From positions 1-35,451 of the forward strand of contig CANCOC010000032.1 in the NCBI GenBank assembly GCA_947379755.1: a DNA stretch of 35,451 bases. The letters run 5' to 3'. This document shows positions 1-7,863 of this stretch, one piece after another (within the stretch, counting starts at the first letter, position 1; each line of letters begins with the position of its first letter). The notes below the pieces were generated by a model. That model was not told the origin of the DNA, made no database searches, and was given only the letters and a program-made list of their open reading frames with translations. The stretch is from Alcaligenaceae bacterium. GTDB taxonomy: Bacteria; Pseudomonadota; Gammaproteobacteria; Burkholderiales; Burkholderiaceae_B. Made by a program: the position numbers and the translations under genes.

Positions 1-656
1 GCACGCAGCTGTCCGGATTTGATAAACGCTAATGAGCTTGGCAGATTGTCAATCATGAATGTGAACTGTTGCCCGAGCAGTGCCGAAACTGCGGGGCCCG
101 CGCCTTTGTAGGGAATGTGTGGCAGGGTGAGTCCGGCGCGTTGCAAAAACAACTCGCCAGAAAGATGCGGAGACTGGCCGGTGCCTGAAGAGCCAAAGGC
201 GTAATTGCCTTTCGGATCTTTTTTGATGCCGTCTACAAGCTCTTTAACGGTTTTAAATGGTGAGGCGCTATGGACCACCAGGATGTTCGGCACCGCGATC
301 GTCATCGTGATAGGTGCAAAATCCGAGGCTTTGTAAGGGAGTTTTTTATACAGGCTGTAATTGATGGCATTCGCGCCAACATTGCCCATGTCAATCGTGT
401 AGCCGTCGGGCGCAGCGCGTGCCACGGCTTGTGAACCGATAATTCCTGCGGCCCCAGCTTTGTTTTCAACGACGATGGTGGTGCCTAATTCCGCGCCTAA
501 CTTTTCACTTAGCACGCGTGCAATGATGTCCGAGGTGCCGCCTGGGGCAGCGGGAACAATGACAGTGATGGGTTTTTCAGGCCATGCCGCCTGGGCGACG
601 CTTCCCAAGGCCAGGGTGGCGCACGTGACGAGCAAACTTGAATATAGTTTTTTCAT
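1..656 (-). CDS. Bug/TctC-family periplasmic solute receptor (3' end outside window)
   Basis: Tripartite-tricarboxylate-transporter type substrate-binding protein, expected to bind a carboxylate in the periplasm. The start is the ATG read leftward from 656, with an AAGGAG Shine-Dalgarno about 7 bases upstream. The N-terminus is a Sec signal peptide (MKKLYSSLLVTCATLALGS, cleavage likely after VAQA). It is followed by the family block PEKPITVIVPAAPGGTSD and later by ARAAPDGYT and a GSSGTG..PHLSGELF segment. About 218 codons are visible of roughly 325 usual for the family; the C-terminal third lies beyond the window. It is divergent from the acyl-CoA operon at 843, suggesting that it delivers that operon's substrate. 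No TctA or TctB membrane partner is visible, as for most of the expanded Bug receptors in Bordetella relatives. The ligand cannot be told from sequence. Confidence 0.93.
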   Translation of the reverse strand, partial: MKKLYSSLLVTCATLALGSVAQAAWPEKPITVIVPAAPGGTSDIIARVLSEKLGAELGTTIVVENKAGAAGIIGSQAVARAAPDGYTIDMGNVGANAINYSLYKKLPYKASDFAPITMTIAVPNILVVHSASPFKTVKELVDGIKKDPKGNYAFGSSGTGQSPHLSGELFLQRAGLTLPHIPYKGAGPAVSALLGQQFTFMIDNLPSSLAFIKSGQLR

Positions 657-724
657 GCTGTTCTCCTTTTGGAATTTTTAAAACATTTTTTTGATTGTAC
701 GGGCGAGGCCAGTGCTCAGCTCTG

Positions 725-734
725 GGGTTAACCC
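725..734. promoter_or_regulatory. Perfect 10-bp palindrome, candidate operator
   Basis: GGGTTAACCC is a perfect palindrome in the 186-base divergent spacer between the Bug receptor (start 656) and the acyl-CoA dehydrogenase operon (start 843). Its position suits a regulator controlling both directions, but no regulator gene is adjacent in the window, so this is inference from symmetry and location only. Confidence 0.3.
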
Positions 735-747
735 TTTCAATTGCCGG

Positions 748-762
748 AACAAAGCATTTGTT
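748..762. promoter_or_regulatory. Inverted repeat AACAAA-3-TTTGTT, candidate operator
   Basis: AACAAA and TTTGTT form a perfect 6-bp inverted repeat separated by GCA. It lies 13 bases after the GGGTTAACCC palindrome in the same divergent spacer. The two symmetric elements together make a regulatory role more plausible than either alone. No convincing -35/-10 pair could be fixed around them. Confidence 0.3.
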
Positions 763-842
763 TAAGCGAAATACCGGGTTCCAAAATACGAGAAACATAA
801 GCATGGGCTGGGCGTTAAGATATTGTCATTAGGAGAAAAGCG

Positions 843-2033
843 ATGGATTTGACCTGGACCGCCGAGGAACGTGCCTTTCGCGAGGAAGTGCGCACATTTG
901 TAAAAGAAAAATTACCCGCCGACCTGCGGGCAAAGGCCTTTTCGCACCATCGTCTCAAGCGCGATGATTATCTGCGCTGGCATCGCATTTTGGCCGAGCA
1001 GGGCTGGGGTGCCCCAAGCTGGCCCAAGGAGTTCGGTGGCACTGGCTGGAATGCCTTGCAACGCCTGATCTTTGAGATTGAATGTTTCAAAGGGGGGACG
1101 CCTCGACTGCTGCCTTTCGGTCTGAGCATGATTGGTCCCGTACTGATTAAATACGGCACACAGGCTCAGAAAGACCATTTTTTGCCCCGTATTATTCATA
1201 TGGATGACTGGTGGTGCCAGGGGTATTCAGAACCAGGCTCGGGCTCGGATCTTGCTTCATTGAAAACCCGTGCCGAACGCGTCGGTGACCATTACGTCAT
1301 TAACGGCCAAAAGACCTGGACCACGCTCGCGCACCATGCTGACTGGATGTTCTGCCTGGCACGAACGGACGCAGGCGCCAAGGCCCAGCGCGGGATCTCG
1401 ATGATCCTGATCGATATGAAGCAGCCTGGCGTCACCGTGCGTCCAATCAAAACGCTTGATGGCGGCTCAGAAGTCAACGAAGTCTGGCTTGAAAATGTCA
1501 AGGCCCCTGTTGAAAACCTGGTGGGTGAGGAAAACAATGGCTGGACGTACGCCAAGTTCCTGCTTGGACACGAACGAAGTGGCATCGCCGGAATTGGGCA
1601 CTGCCATCGCGAGCTGGCGATCCTCAAGTCACTGGCTGAGCGCACAATGGCCAGTGGTGAAGCCTTGAGCCTGGATAGCCGGGTACGTGACAGTATCAAT
1701 CGCATTGAAGCCCAGGTACTGGCACTTGAAATGATGGTGTTGCGCGTCGCCGCCGATGAGTCCTCGGAACCGGGCCCCAAGGCCTCCATTCTAAAAATTC
1801 GCGGCTCTGAATTACAGATGGAACTTGGACGCTTGCAGATGCAGGTCGCCGGTGCCGATGCCTGGCCCTATGACCCAGAGTGGATGTTTGCAGAGTCGGA
1901 TTTTCATGGCCCTGGGGCAGATTATTCGCCTGCTGCTGCCGCGTCATATTTTGATATGCGCAAGACCGCCATTTATGGCGGAACCAATGAAGTGCAAAAA
2001 GGCATTATTGCCAAGCAAATCATTGGCGTCTGA
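843..2033 (+). CDS. Acyl-CoA dehydrogenase, catalytic subunit of a likely heteromeric pair
   Basis: FAD-dependent acyl-CoA dehydrogenase of 396 residues, introducing an alpha-beta double bond into an acyl-CoA. AGGAG sits 7 bases before the ATG. The FAD/substrate segment YSEPGSGSDLASL is at 128-140 and the C-terminal block YGGTNEVQ at 378-385. At the position of medium-chain dehydrogenase Glu376 there is Gly379. Glu244 in GHERSG instead falls where isovaleryl-CoA and long-chain dehydrogenases carry their catalytic base (placed by eye against the KTRPVV / LERLVL motif). The next gene, 18 bases downstream, is a second dehydrogenase lacking both glutamates, so the two probably form an alpha2beta2 enzyme. 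Size and pairing resemble the pimeloyl-CoA dehydrogenase large/small subunits (PimC/PimD), but the substrate is not determined. Confidence 0.93.
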   Translation: MDLTWTAEERAFREEVRTFVKEKLPADLRAKAFSHHRLKRDDYLRWHRILAEQGWGAPSWPKEFGGTGWNALQRLIFEIECFKGGTPRLLPFGLSMIGPVLIKYGTQAQKDHFLPRIIHMDDWWCQGYSEPGSGSDLASLKTRAERVGDHYVINGQKTWTTLAHHADWMFCLARTDAGAKAQRGISMILIDMKQPGVTVRPIKTLDGGSEVNEVWLENVKAPVENLVGEENNGWTYAKFLLGHERSGIAGIGHCHRELAILKSLAERTMASGEALSLDSRVRDSINRIEAQVLALEMMVLRVAADESSEPGPKASILKIRGSELQMELGRLQMQVAGADAWPYDPEWMFAESDFHGPGADYSPAAAASYFDMRKTAIYGGTNEVQKGIIAKQIIGV

Positions 2034-2051
2034 GTCACTTAAGGAATAAAT

Positions 2052-3167
2052 ATGGATTTTGCATACTCAGAAGAACAACGCATGCTGACAGACAGCCTGC
2101 GCCGACTGATGTCGGATCGCTGGACCTACGCAGAGCGTCGTGCGCGTCAGCAGGCTGGCGTACTGGATCAGGGCGCCTGGAGCAATCTGGTTGAATTAGG
2201 TGTGGCAGGTTTGCTCGTACCTGAAGAATATGGTGGCTTTGGCGAAACGCCTGCAACCATGCTCGCAGTGCAACGTGAGCTCGGACGTGGACTGGTGAGT
2301 GAGCCCGCGATTTCGAGCGCAGTGATGGCCGTAACGTTGCTCAGCCATTGCGGCAATAATGTCGTCAAACAACGCTGGCTGACCGCTCACGCCGAAGGCG
2401 AGGCCGTACTGGCTATCGCATGGCAGGAAGAAGGTGAGCGTTACTCACTGCGTCCGCTTGGTATGCGAGCGACTCTTGTGACGCAAGGCTTTTCGCTTGA
2501 AGGCCGTAAAGTGCTGGTCTGGCACTGTGCGGGTGCGCAGGCGCTGATTGTCTCAGCTGTTCTGGATGGAGAAATGGCATTGTTTCTGGTGCCTGCCGGT
2601 AGCAAGGGATTGACAGTCGCAGACTATCCGACTTTTGATGGTTCACGCGCCTCAACTGTGACCTTTGAACGTGTAGTGGTTGGCTTGGATCAGTTGATCG
2701 CCAAAGGCCCGCAAGCGCATGCTTTGCTAACGCTGGCACTCGACTTTGGCATTACCGCCTTGTGTGCGCATGCATCGGGGGCCATGGAATACCTCACCGA
2801 AATTACGATTCAGTATCTGAAAACCCGCAAGCAATTTGGTCAGCCACTGGCTGCATTCCAGGTGCTGCAGCATCGCCTCGGTGACATGCTGACGCAGCAG
2901 GAAATGGGGCTGTCCATGACCTATGTTGCAACAATGGGTCTTGCTGAAACAGACGCGGCAAAACGTAGCCGACTGGTTTCGATGGCCAAGGTCGAGGTGG
3001 CTGCCGCAGCCCGCTTTGTAGGTGAGTCAGCGGTGCAGTTACATGGTGGCATGGGCGTGACCGATGAACTGGAAGTGGGTGATTATTTCAAGCGTCTGAC
3101 TTATACAGACTTATTGCTCGGTGATACGAATTTTCACCTTCAGCGCATGCAGGACCTCGGTAATTAA
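2052..3167 (+). CDS. Acyl-CoA dehydrogenase-like, probable non-catalytic partner subunit
   Basis: Acyl-CoA dehydrogenase family protein of 371 residues. An AAGGA Shine-Dalgarno lies just before the ATG. The family C-terminal domain is clear: TRKQFGQPLAAFQ at 258-270, HGGMGVTDE at 331-339 and LLGDTNFHL at 355-363. Neither usual catalytic glutamate is present: the isovaleryl-type position is Gly233 (aligned by spacing to the RKQFG motif) and the medium-chain position is Leu356. The protein is therefore probably the FAD-supporting or structural half of a heteromer with the upstream subunit, as known for steroid side-chain FadE pairs and PimC/PimD. The two genes are co-directional with an 18-base gap, and the operon continues to the hydratase about 60 bases downstream. 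Confidence 0.9.
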   Translation: MDFAYSEEQRMLTDSLRRLMSDRWTYAERRARQQAGVLDQGAWSNLVELGVAGLLVPEEYGGFGETPATMLAVQRELGRGLVSEPAISSAVMAVTLLSHCGNNVVKQRWLTAHAEGEAVLAIAWQEEGERYSLRPLGMRATLVTQGFSLEGRKVLVWHCAGAQALIVSAVLDGEMALFLVPAGSKGLTVADYPTFDGSRASTVTFERVVVGLDQLIAKGPQAHALLTLALDFGITALCAHASGAMEYLTEITIQYLKTRKQFGQPLAAFQVLQHRLGDMLTQQEMGLSMTYVATMGLAETDAAKRSRLVSMAKVEVAAAARFVGESAVQLHGGMGVTDELEVGDYFKRLTYTDLLLGDTNFHLQRMQDLGN

Positions 3168-3227
3168 ATCGATCGCTCTGGACAATCAGCTCACAGAACT
3201 ACTTGCCGAATTCACAAAGGAATATTG

Positions 3228-4058
3228 ATGTCAACGACTGATCTCAGTGCGTGGCTGGGTAAAACCCAGACCGTGGTTGATCGCCTGGATCCAAACCACG
3301 CAGCCTGCATTGCTGTCACGCTGGGTGAGCCTGTTCCCACACTGGGTGCAGCCATCCCACCCCTCTGGCACTGGGCCTACTTTCTGGAAACAGTGCCTAT
3401 TGCGATGACCGGAACGGACGGTCATCCCGCACGAGGCAGTTTTTTGCCGCCGGCAGATAATCGCAATCGTATGTGGGCCGGTGGGCGTGTTGCATTCAAT
3501 GGTGCGTTACAGGTTGGTGTTGAGGCGCAAAAAACCTCGACAGTCACTGCCATTCAGGAAAAGACTGGCCGCACCGGCTCTCTGCTATTTGTGACGGTCA
3601 AGCATGACATCGTACAAAACGGCGTGCTTGTGGTGAGTGAGGAGCAGGACATTGTGTACCGTGAACCCAGCCCGCCAAAGCTTGTGGGCACTGAGCCTGC
3701 ACCTGTCGCGCAATGGAAAGAGCAGATTGATCCGAGTGCTGTCTTGCTGTTTCGCTATTCAGCAGTGACCTTCAACAGTCATCGTATTCACTATGACCAT
3801 CCTTATGTGACACAGAAAGAGGGCTATCCCGGACTAGTTGTACATGGTCCGATGATCGCGACGCTGATGTGCCAGGCGTTTGCACATGCCAATCCGCATG
3901 CGACGCTGCGTCAGCTGACGTATCGCGGTTTACGCCCCCTGATTGCTCCGACACCCTTTGCTGTTGCGGGCAACATCACCGCACCGGGCCAGGCACAGTT
4001 GTGGGCAGAGCAGGATGGCACCCTCGCACATCAGGCTGAATTGAGGTTTGAAGCATGA
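3228..4058 (+). CDS. FAS1-like/MaoC hydratase, mesaconyl-C4-CoA hydratase type
   Basis: Hot-dog fold hydratase of 276 residues acting on an enoyl-CoA. The ATG at 3228 is preferred over an in-frame TTG at 3225 because AAAGGA then has normal spacing. The N-terminal half (about 10-135) is the FAS1-like dehydratase domain. The C-terminal half carries TFNSHRIHYD followed by EGYPGLVVHGP. In classical MaoC hydratases this motif reads GDxNPxH; the Asp-to-Asn change and HRIHYD ending are typical of the COG3777/Htd2 branch that includes mesaconyl-C4-CoA hydratase, so this is not a defect. It follows the dehydrogenase pair and overlaps the CoA-transferase by ATGA, which implies coupled translation. The assignment to mesaconyl-C4-CoA specifically is tentative. 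Confidence 0.88.
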   Translation: MSTTDLSAWLGKTQTVVDRLDPNHAACIAVTLGEPVPTLGAAIPPLWHWAYFLETVPIAMTGTDGHPARGSFLPPADNRNRMWAGGRVAFNGALQVGVEAQKTSTVTAIQEKTGRTGSLLFVTVKHDIVQNGVLVVSEEQDIVYREPSPPKLVGTEPAPVAQWKEQIDPSAVLLFRYSAVTFNSHRIHYDHPYVTQKEGYPGLVVHGPMIATLMCQAFAHANPHATLRQLTYRGLRPLIAPTPFAVAGNITAPGQAQLWAEQDGTLAHQAELRFEA

Positions 4059-5248
4059 GCACCATAACAGTCCGCCCATTGGATGGCATTACGGTTGTTA
4101 GTCTTGAGCATGCGATTGCTGCGCCGTTTTGTACACGCCAGCTCGCCGATATGGGTGCGCGCGTCATTAAAGTTGAGCGTCCAGGCGTCGGTGATTTTGC
4201 CCGCAAGTATGATGAACGCACGCGCGGCATGGCTTCGCATTTTGTGTGGACCAATCGCTCCAAGGAGAGCCTGACGCTGGATCTGAAGCATGCACAGGCC
4301 GCCCCGATCCTTGATGCGTTACTGGAACAAGCCGACGTGCTTGTGCAGAATCTTGCACCAGGTGCCGCTGCGCGCATGGGGCTGTCTTTCGAGGCACTGC
4401 ATGCACGCTTTCCTAAACTGATCGTCTGCGATATCTCGGGTTATGGTGAAGGTGGTCCCTACGAAACCAAAAAAGCCTACGACCTGCTGATCCAGAGCGA
4501 AAGTGGCTTTGTGTCGGTGACGGGCTCTCCTGATGCCCCGGCCAAGGCAGGCTGCTCGATTGCTGATATTGCCGCGGGGTCTTACGCCTATTCCGGAATT
4601 CTGAACGCGCTGCTGTTGCGTAATAAAACTGGTCTGGGCAGCCATCTGGATGTTTCGATGCTCGAGAGCATGGTGGAGTGGATGAGCTTTCCGATGTATT
4701 ACGCATTTGAAGGTGCCTCACCCCCGCCGCGGGCTGGAGCTGCACATGCAACGATCTACCCTTATGGCCCATTCCCGGTGGGTGACGGCAGTCAGGTGAT
4801 GCTCGGTTTGCAGAATGAGCGTGAGTGGCGCATTTTTTGTGAAAAGGTTTTGAATCAGCCTGCACTTGCCAGTGAGGCAGATTTTTCATCCAACTCTTTG
4901 CGCGTTGCAAATCGTGATCGTTTGCGTGGCTTGATTGTCGAAGCCTTCTCAAAAATGTCCATTGACCAGGTTGTACAGTATCTTGAGGATGCTGGCATCG
5001 CGAATGCGCGGGTCAACGAAATGAAGGATGTCTGGGCGCATCCTCAGCTCAAAGCGCGCAATCGCTGGACCGAGGTTGGCAGCCCCGTCGGAAAGTTGCC
5101 TGCACTGATTCCGCCTGGGACGAATAATCAGTTTGATGCACGCATGGATCCGATTCCTGATGTCGGTGAGCACACGCGTGCCATCCTGAAAGAACTCGGT
5201 GTCTCAGATGCAACTCTCGCTGTCCTGGAAGCAGACAAGGCCATTTAA
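4055..5248 (+). CDS. CaiB/BaiF-family (class III) CoA-transferase
   Basis: Formyl-CoA transferase-type enzyme of 397 residues that moves CoA between an acyl-CoA donor and a free carboxylic acid. The N-terminus ITVVSLEHAIAAPFCTRQLADMG is the family signature. Asp143 in KKAYDLLIQSESG matches the aspartate that forms the acyl-anhydride intermediate in formyl-CoA transferase. SGYGEGGPY precedes it at 128-136. The start overlaps the hydratase stop (ATGA) and uses GAGG within the upstream gene as ribosome site. As last gene of the cluster it would activate the acid that the dehydrogenase pair and hydratase then process. Which acid is unknown; a branched or C4/C5 dicarboxylate would fit the hydratase subtype. 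No terminator is visible in the 33-base gap to convergent folK. Confidence 0.92.
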   Translation: MSTITVRPLDGITVVSLEHAIAAPFCTRQLADMGARVIKVERPGVGDFARKYDERTRGMASHFVWTNRSKESLTLDLKHAQAAPILDALLEQADVLVQNLAPGAAARMGLSFEALHARFPKLIVCDISGYGEGGPYETKKAYDLLIQSESGFVSVTGSPDAPAKAGCSIADIAAGSYAYSGILNALLLRNKTGLGSHLDVSMLESMVEWMSFPMYYAFEGASPPPRAGAAHATIYPYGPFPVGDGSQVMLGLQNEREWRIFCEKVLNQPALASEADFSSNSLRVANRDRLRGLIVEAFSKMSIDQVVQYLEDAGIANARVNEMKDVWAHPQLKARNRWTEVGSPVGKLPALIPPGTNNQFDARMDPIPDVGEHTRAILKELGVSDATLAVLEADKAI

Positions 5249-5281
5249 CGCGTTTGAAGCCCTCATACCCCTGCAAGAAGT

Positions 5282-5779
5282 TTAAGGCGTGGGTGTCGCT
5301 TTATCCTGCAGTGGCCAGATCTTCTGTTCACTACAGGCGCTCAGCAGCGAGTCCAGTGAGCCTTGTTGCAACTGCAGATCAGGGGCAAGCTCTTTGAGTG
5401 GTCGCAGCACAAACGCGCGCAGATGCATTCTCGGATGTGGCAGGATCAATCTTGGTGTCGACAGATTGATTCCGTCGTACCACAGCAGATCCAGATCCAG
5501 TGTGCGCGGAGCGTTGCGGTAAGGACGCGCGCGACCATGCTGTAGTTCGATAGCCTGTAATGCATCCAGTAGGCAGATAGGCGCAAGCGTCGTCTCTACG
5601 CGCGCGACTGTATTGACAAAGACAGGCCCTGTAGCCTCGACCGGATCGCTGGCGTAGAGGCTGGCGTGCTCACAATGTGCAATACCTTTAGTGGTTTGAA
5701 GTGCAGCAAGTGCGGCAAGCACCGTCTCGCGTGCCTCGCCTAAATTGGCTCCCAGACCGATATAGGCACAGGCATTCAT
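5282..5779 (-). CDS. folK: 6-hydroxymethyl-7,8-dihydropterin pyrophosphokinase
   Basis: Transfers pyrophosphate from ATP to hydroxymethyl-dihydropterin in folate synthesis (cytoplasm). The 165-residue protein starts AYIGLGANLGE, the family N-terminal motif. It has SDPVEATGPVFVNTV at about 45-59 and the HPPK signature around RTLDLDLLWYDG, with DLDLL carrying the metal-binding aspartates. LPHPRMHLRAFVLRPL follows. It is last in the minus-strand hda-HAD-pcnB-folK series, 9 bases after the pcnB stop, and has only a weak ribosome site (GGATAA), so translation is probably coupled. The length is normal for the family. Confidence 0.96.
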   Translation of the reverse strand: MNACAYIGLGANLGEARETVLAALAALQTTKGIAHCEHASLYASDPVEATGPVFVNTVARVETTLAPICLLDALQAIELQHGRARPYRNAPRTLDLDLLWYDGINLSTPRLILPHPRMHLRAFVLRPLKELAPDLQLQQGSLDSLLSACSEQKIWPLQDKATPTP

Positions 5780-5788
5780 CTTTGAGCG

Positions 5789-7165
5789 TTATCCAACAGT
5801 CGGCGCGTTGCCGTGATCGCTTGGTGGGGTGCTGGGGCTCGTGCGACGTCGACGGGTGCGTGTACGGGGAGCCTGGCCGCCGCCCTCCCTTGGCAGCCGA
5901 CTGAGATCGTCAATCATGGCTGCGCGCGATGCGTCATCAGCGTTGGCCAGATCCATCCACCACTGTGCCAGGACACTGTCGAACTCTCCCGCAGCTGCAC
6001 GCAACTGCAAAAAATCCACGGCAGCACGCAGCCGAGGCTGCTCAATCAGACGCCAGATCGATTTGGGCAAGCGCTTTTCAAAGCGGGGTTGCATAAACCA
6101 GATTTCGCGCATATCGGAAGTAAAGCGTTTATGAATCGCGAGCTTTTCAGTCTGCTCATCGAGCACAGAATCAGCAGCCTGCATCAGTGCAGGAATACCC
6201 GTTTCGCCTTTCTGGATCAGTTGTCTCCAGCGCAGATCAACCTGATGCCAGAGCAGCGCTGCAAACAAAAAACTTGGACTGACAGTTTTGCCGCTGCGTA
6301 CCCGATGGTCTGTGCGGTCGAGCGCGAGTTCGATGAAGGCTGCACCGCCTGGTTGCTCAAGGACGACATCAAGCAGTGGCAGCAAGCCGTGATGCAAGCC
6401 GTCCTGGCGCAGCTGTTGCAGGCAGTCCATTGCGTGCCCACAGGTCAGCAGTTTGAGCATTTCATCAAACAGGCGTGAAGCCGGGACGTTTTCAATCAGA
6501 TCCGCCATGCCTTTGAGTGGATCTTTGGAGGCGGGGTGGATGGTGCCATTGAGTTTGACGGCAAAACGTACGGCACGCAGCATCCGGACAGGATCTTCAC
6601 GATACCGGGTCTGTGGATCGCCAATCATGCGCACAACGCGTTTTTTGAGGTCTTCGACTCCCTGGTGGAAATCAATGACTTCCTCATTGGTGGGGTCGTA
6701 ATACAGCGCATTGATCGTAAAGTCGCGGCGCACGGCATCTTGCTCGTGCGTACCAAACTCGTTGTCGCGCAGAATGCGACCGTGATCATCAGTCTCTTGC
6801 GATTCTGAGGCAGGCGCACGGAAGGTTGAAGTTTCGATGATCTCCTGGCCAAATACCACGTGCACCAGCTGGAAGCGACGGCCAATAATACGGGCCCGTC
6901 TGAACAGTGCCCGCACTTGTTCAGGTGTAGCGTTGGTTGCGACATCAAAGTCTTTTGGTTCAAGGCCTACGATCAGGTCACGGACTGCACCGCCCACGAT
7001 ATAGGCCTGATAGCCTTCGTGTTGAAGGACTTCGCAGACCTTGATCGCATGACGTGATACGTTGCGCCGGTCAATGCCGTGCTTCTCGCGACTGATACGC
7101 TGCATACCCTGCGTGCGGGATTTGAACAGCTGACCAACAAAGCGTTTGATTGTGTCGGTAATCAT
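5789..7165 (-). CDS. pcnB: Poly(A) polymerase I
   Basis: Adds 3' poly(A) tails to RNA, promoting decay. The 458-residue protein has the class II nucleotidyltransferase core: YIVGGAVRDL at about 55-64 and the metal-binding pair in KDFDVATNA (Asp72, Asp74). Next comes the RRARIIGRRFQLVHV segment that separates PcnB-type enzymes from CCA-adding enzymes. The N-terminal ISREKHGIDRRNVSRHA block is typical of PcnB. The C-terminus is an arginine-rich, low-complexity tail (RTRTRRRRTSP), common in betaproteobacterial PcnB and probably RNA-binding. Its start overlaps the upstream HAD gene stop (TAATG), and folK follows within 9 bases. Confidence 0.95.
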   Translation of the reverse strand: MITDTIKRFVGQLFKSRTQGMQRISREKHGIDRRNVSRHAIKVCEVLQHEGYQAYIVGGAVRDLIVGLEPKDFDVATNATPEQVRALFRRARIIGRRFQLVHVVFGQEIIETSTFRAPASESQETDDHGRILRDNEFGTHEQDAVRRDFTINALYYDPTNEEVIDFHQGVEDLKKRVVRMIGDPQTRYREDPVRMLRAVRFAVKLNGTIHPASKDPLKGMADLIENVPASRLFDEMLKLLTCGHAMDCLQQLRQDGLHHGLLPLLDVVLEQPGGAAFIELALDRTDHRVRSGKTVSPSFLFAALLWHQVDLRWRQLIQKGETGIPALMQAADSVLDEQTEKLAIHKRFTSDMREIWFMQPRFEKRLPKSIWRLIEQPRLRAAVDFLQLRAAAGEFDSVLAQWWMDLANADDASRAAMIDDLSRLPREGGGQAPRTRTRRRRTSPSTPPSDHGNAPTVG

Positions 7166-7863
7166 TAGGATTTGTTGTCTGCCAATTGAGAGAACAGGTT
7201 GAGGACGGGCCAGTTTCGCTGCTCGGCAATTTTGAGCAGGCTGGGACTCGGGTTGGTCACGATCGGATGTGTGACAACCTCAAGCAGTGGCAAATCGTTG
7301 ATTGAATCGCTGTAGAAAAATGACTCGTCAAAGTCTTGCAAGGTTTTGCTCATGCCCGCCAGCCAGTCATTGACGCGCAGCACTTTGCCATGTTTGAAGC
7401 TTGGCGTACCCAAAATCTTTCCGGTGTAGCGACCTGCGATGTACTCCGGGTCCGTGGCAATCAGTGTGTGCACGCCAAAAGCACGCGCGATTGGTGCTGT
7501 GACAAAGCTGTTTGTAGCGGTCACCATTGCGCAGAGGTCCCCAGCGGCAAGGTGGCGCTGAACCAGCTCGACTGCCGCATCTGTCATGGCGGGGCGGATC
7601 ACATGACGCATGAAGTCCTCGTGCCAGGCCGCCAGAAAATGTGGCGGATGCGCCGCAAGCAGGCCCAGCATGAATTCGGCGGCCTGCTCTGCGGTCAGGT
7701 CGCCAGCGTTGTAGCGATTCATCAGGTCTTCGTTGCGCTGCAGGGCGATGACAGGATCGCCTGCACGACCGGATTTGGCCAGGTATTCGGCCCATTGATG
7801 GTCGCTGTCCAGCGGAAGCAGCGTGTGGTCTAGGTCAAAAAGTGCCAGGCGTCTGGTTGTCAT
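7165..7863 (-). CDS. HAD-IB phosphatase (SerB/CicA-like)
   Basis: Haloacid-dehalogenase superfamily hydrolase of 232 residues, predicted small-molecule phosphatase. All four motifs are visible: motif I FDLDHTLL with Asp10 nucleophile and Asp12; motif II in MVTATNSFV; the conserved lysine region in FKHGKVLRV; and motif IV YSDSINDLPLL. The C1-type cap and motif spacing match subfamily IB, which includes phosphoserine phosphatase and the CicA-like proteins. The true substrate is unknown. The start overlaps the hda stop (ATGA) and its own stop overlaps the pcnB start (TAATG), so all three are translationally coupled. This position between hda and pcnB is, to my recollection, conserved in Burkholderiales. 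Confidence 0.9.
   Translation of the reverse strand: MTTRRLALFDLDHTLLPLDSDHQWAEYLAKSGRAGDPVIALQRNEDLMNRYNAGDLTAEQAAEFMLGLLAAHPPHFLAAWHEDFMRHVIRPAMTDAAVELVQRHLAAGDLCAMVTATNSFVTAPIARAFGVHTLIATDPEYIAGRYTGKILGTPSFKHGKVLRVNDWLAGMSKTLQDFDESFFYSDSINDLPLLEVVTHPIVTNPSPSLLKIAEQRNWPVLNLFSQLADNKS

Noticed and set aside
3750-3810. Apparent loss of the catalytic aspartate in the MaoC-type hydratase (TFNSHRIHYD)
   Set aside because: This variant motif is characteristic of the COG3777/Htd2 branch to which the protein belongs.
4413-4952. 179-codon open frame on the minus strand
   Set aside because: Lies wholly within the CoA-transferase gene on the opposite strand; its translation is low in hydrophobic order and shows no family motif, so it is a shadow.
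5813-6478. 221-codon open frame on the plus strand
   Set aside because: Antisense to pcnB, which has complete catalytic motifs. No ribosome site or recognisable domain.
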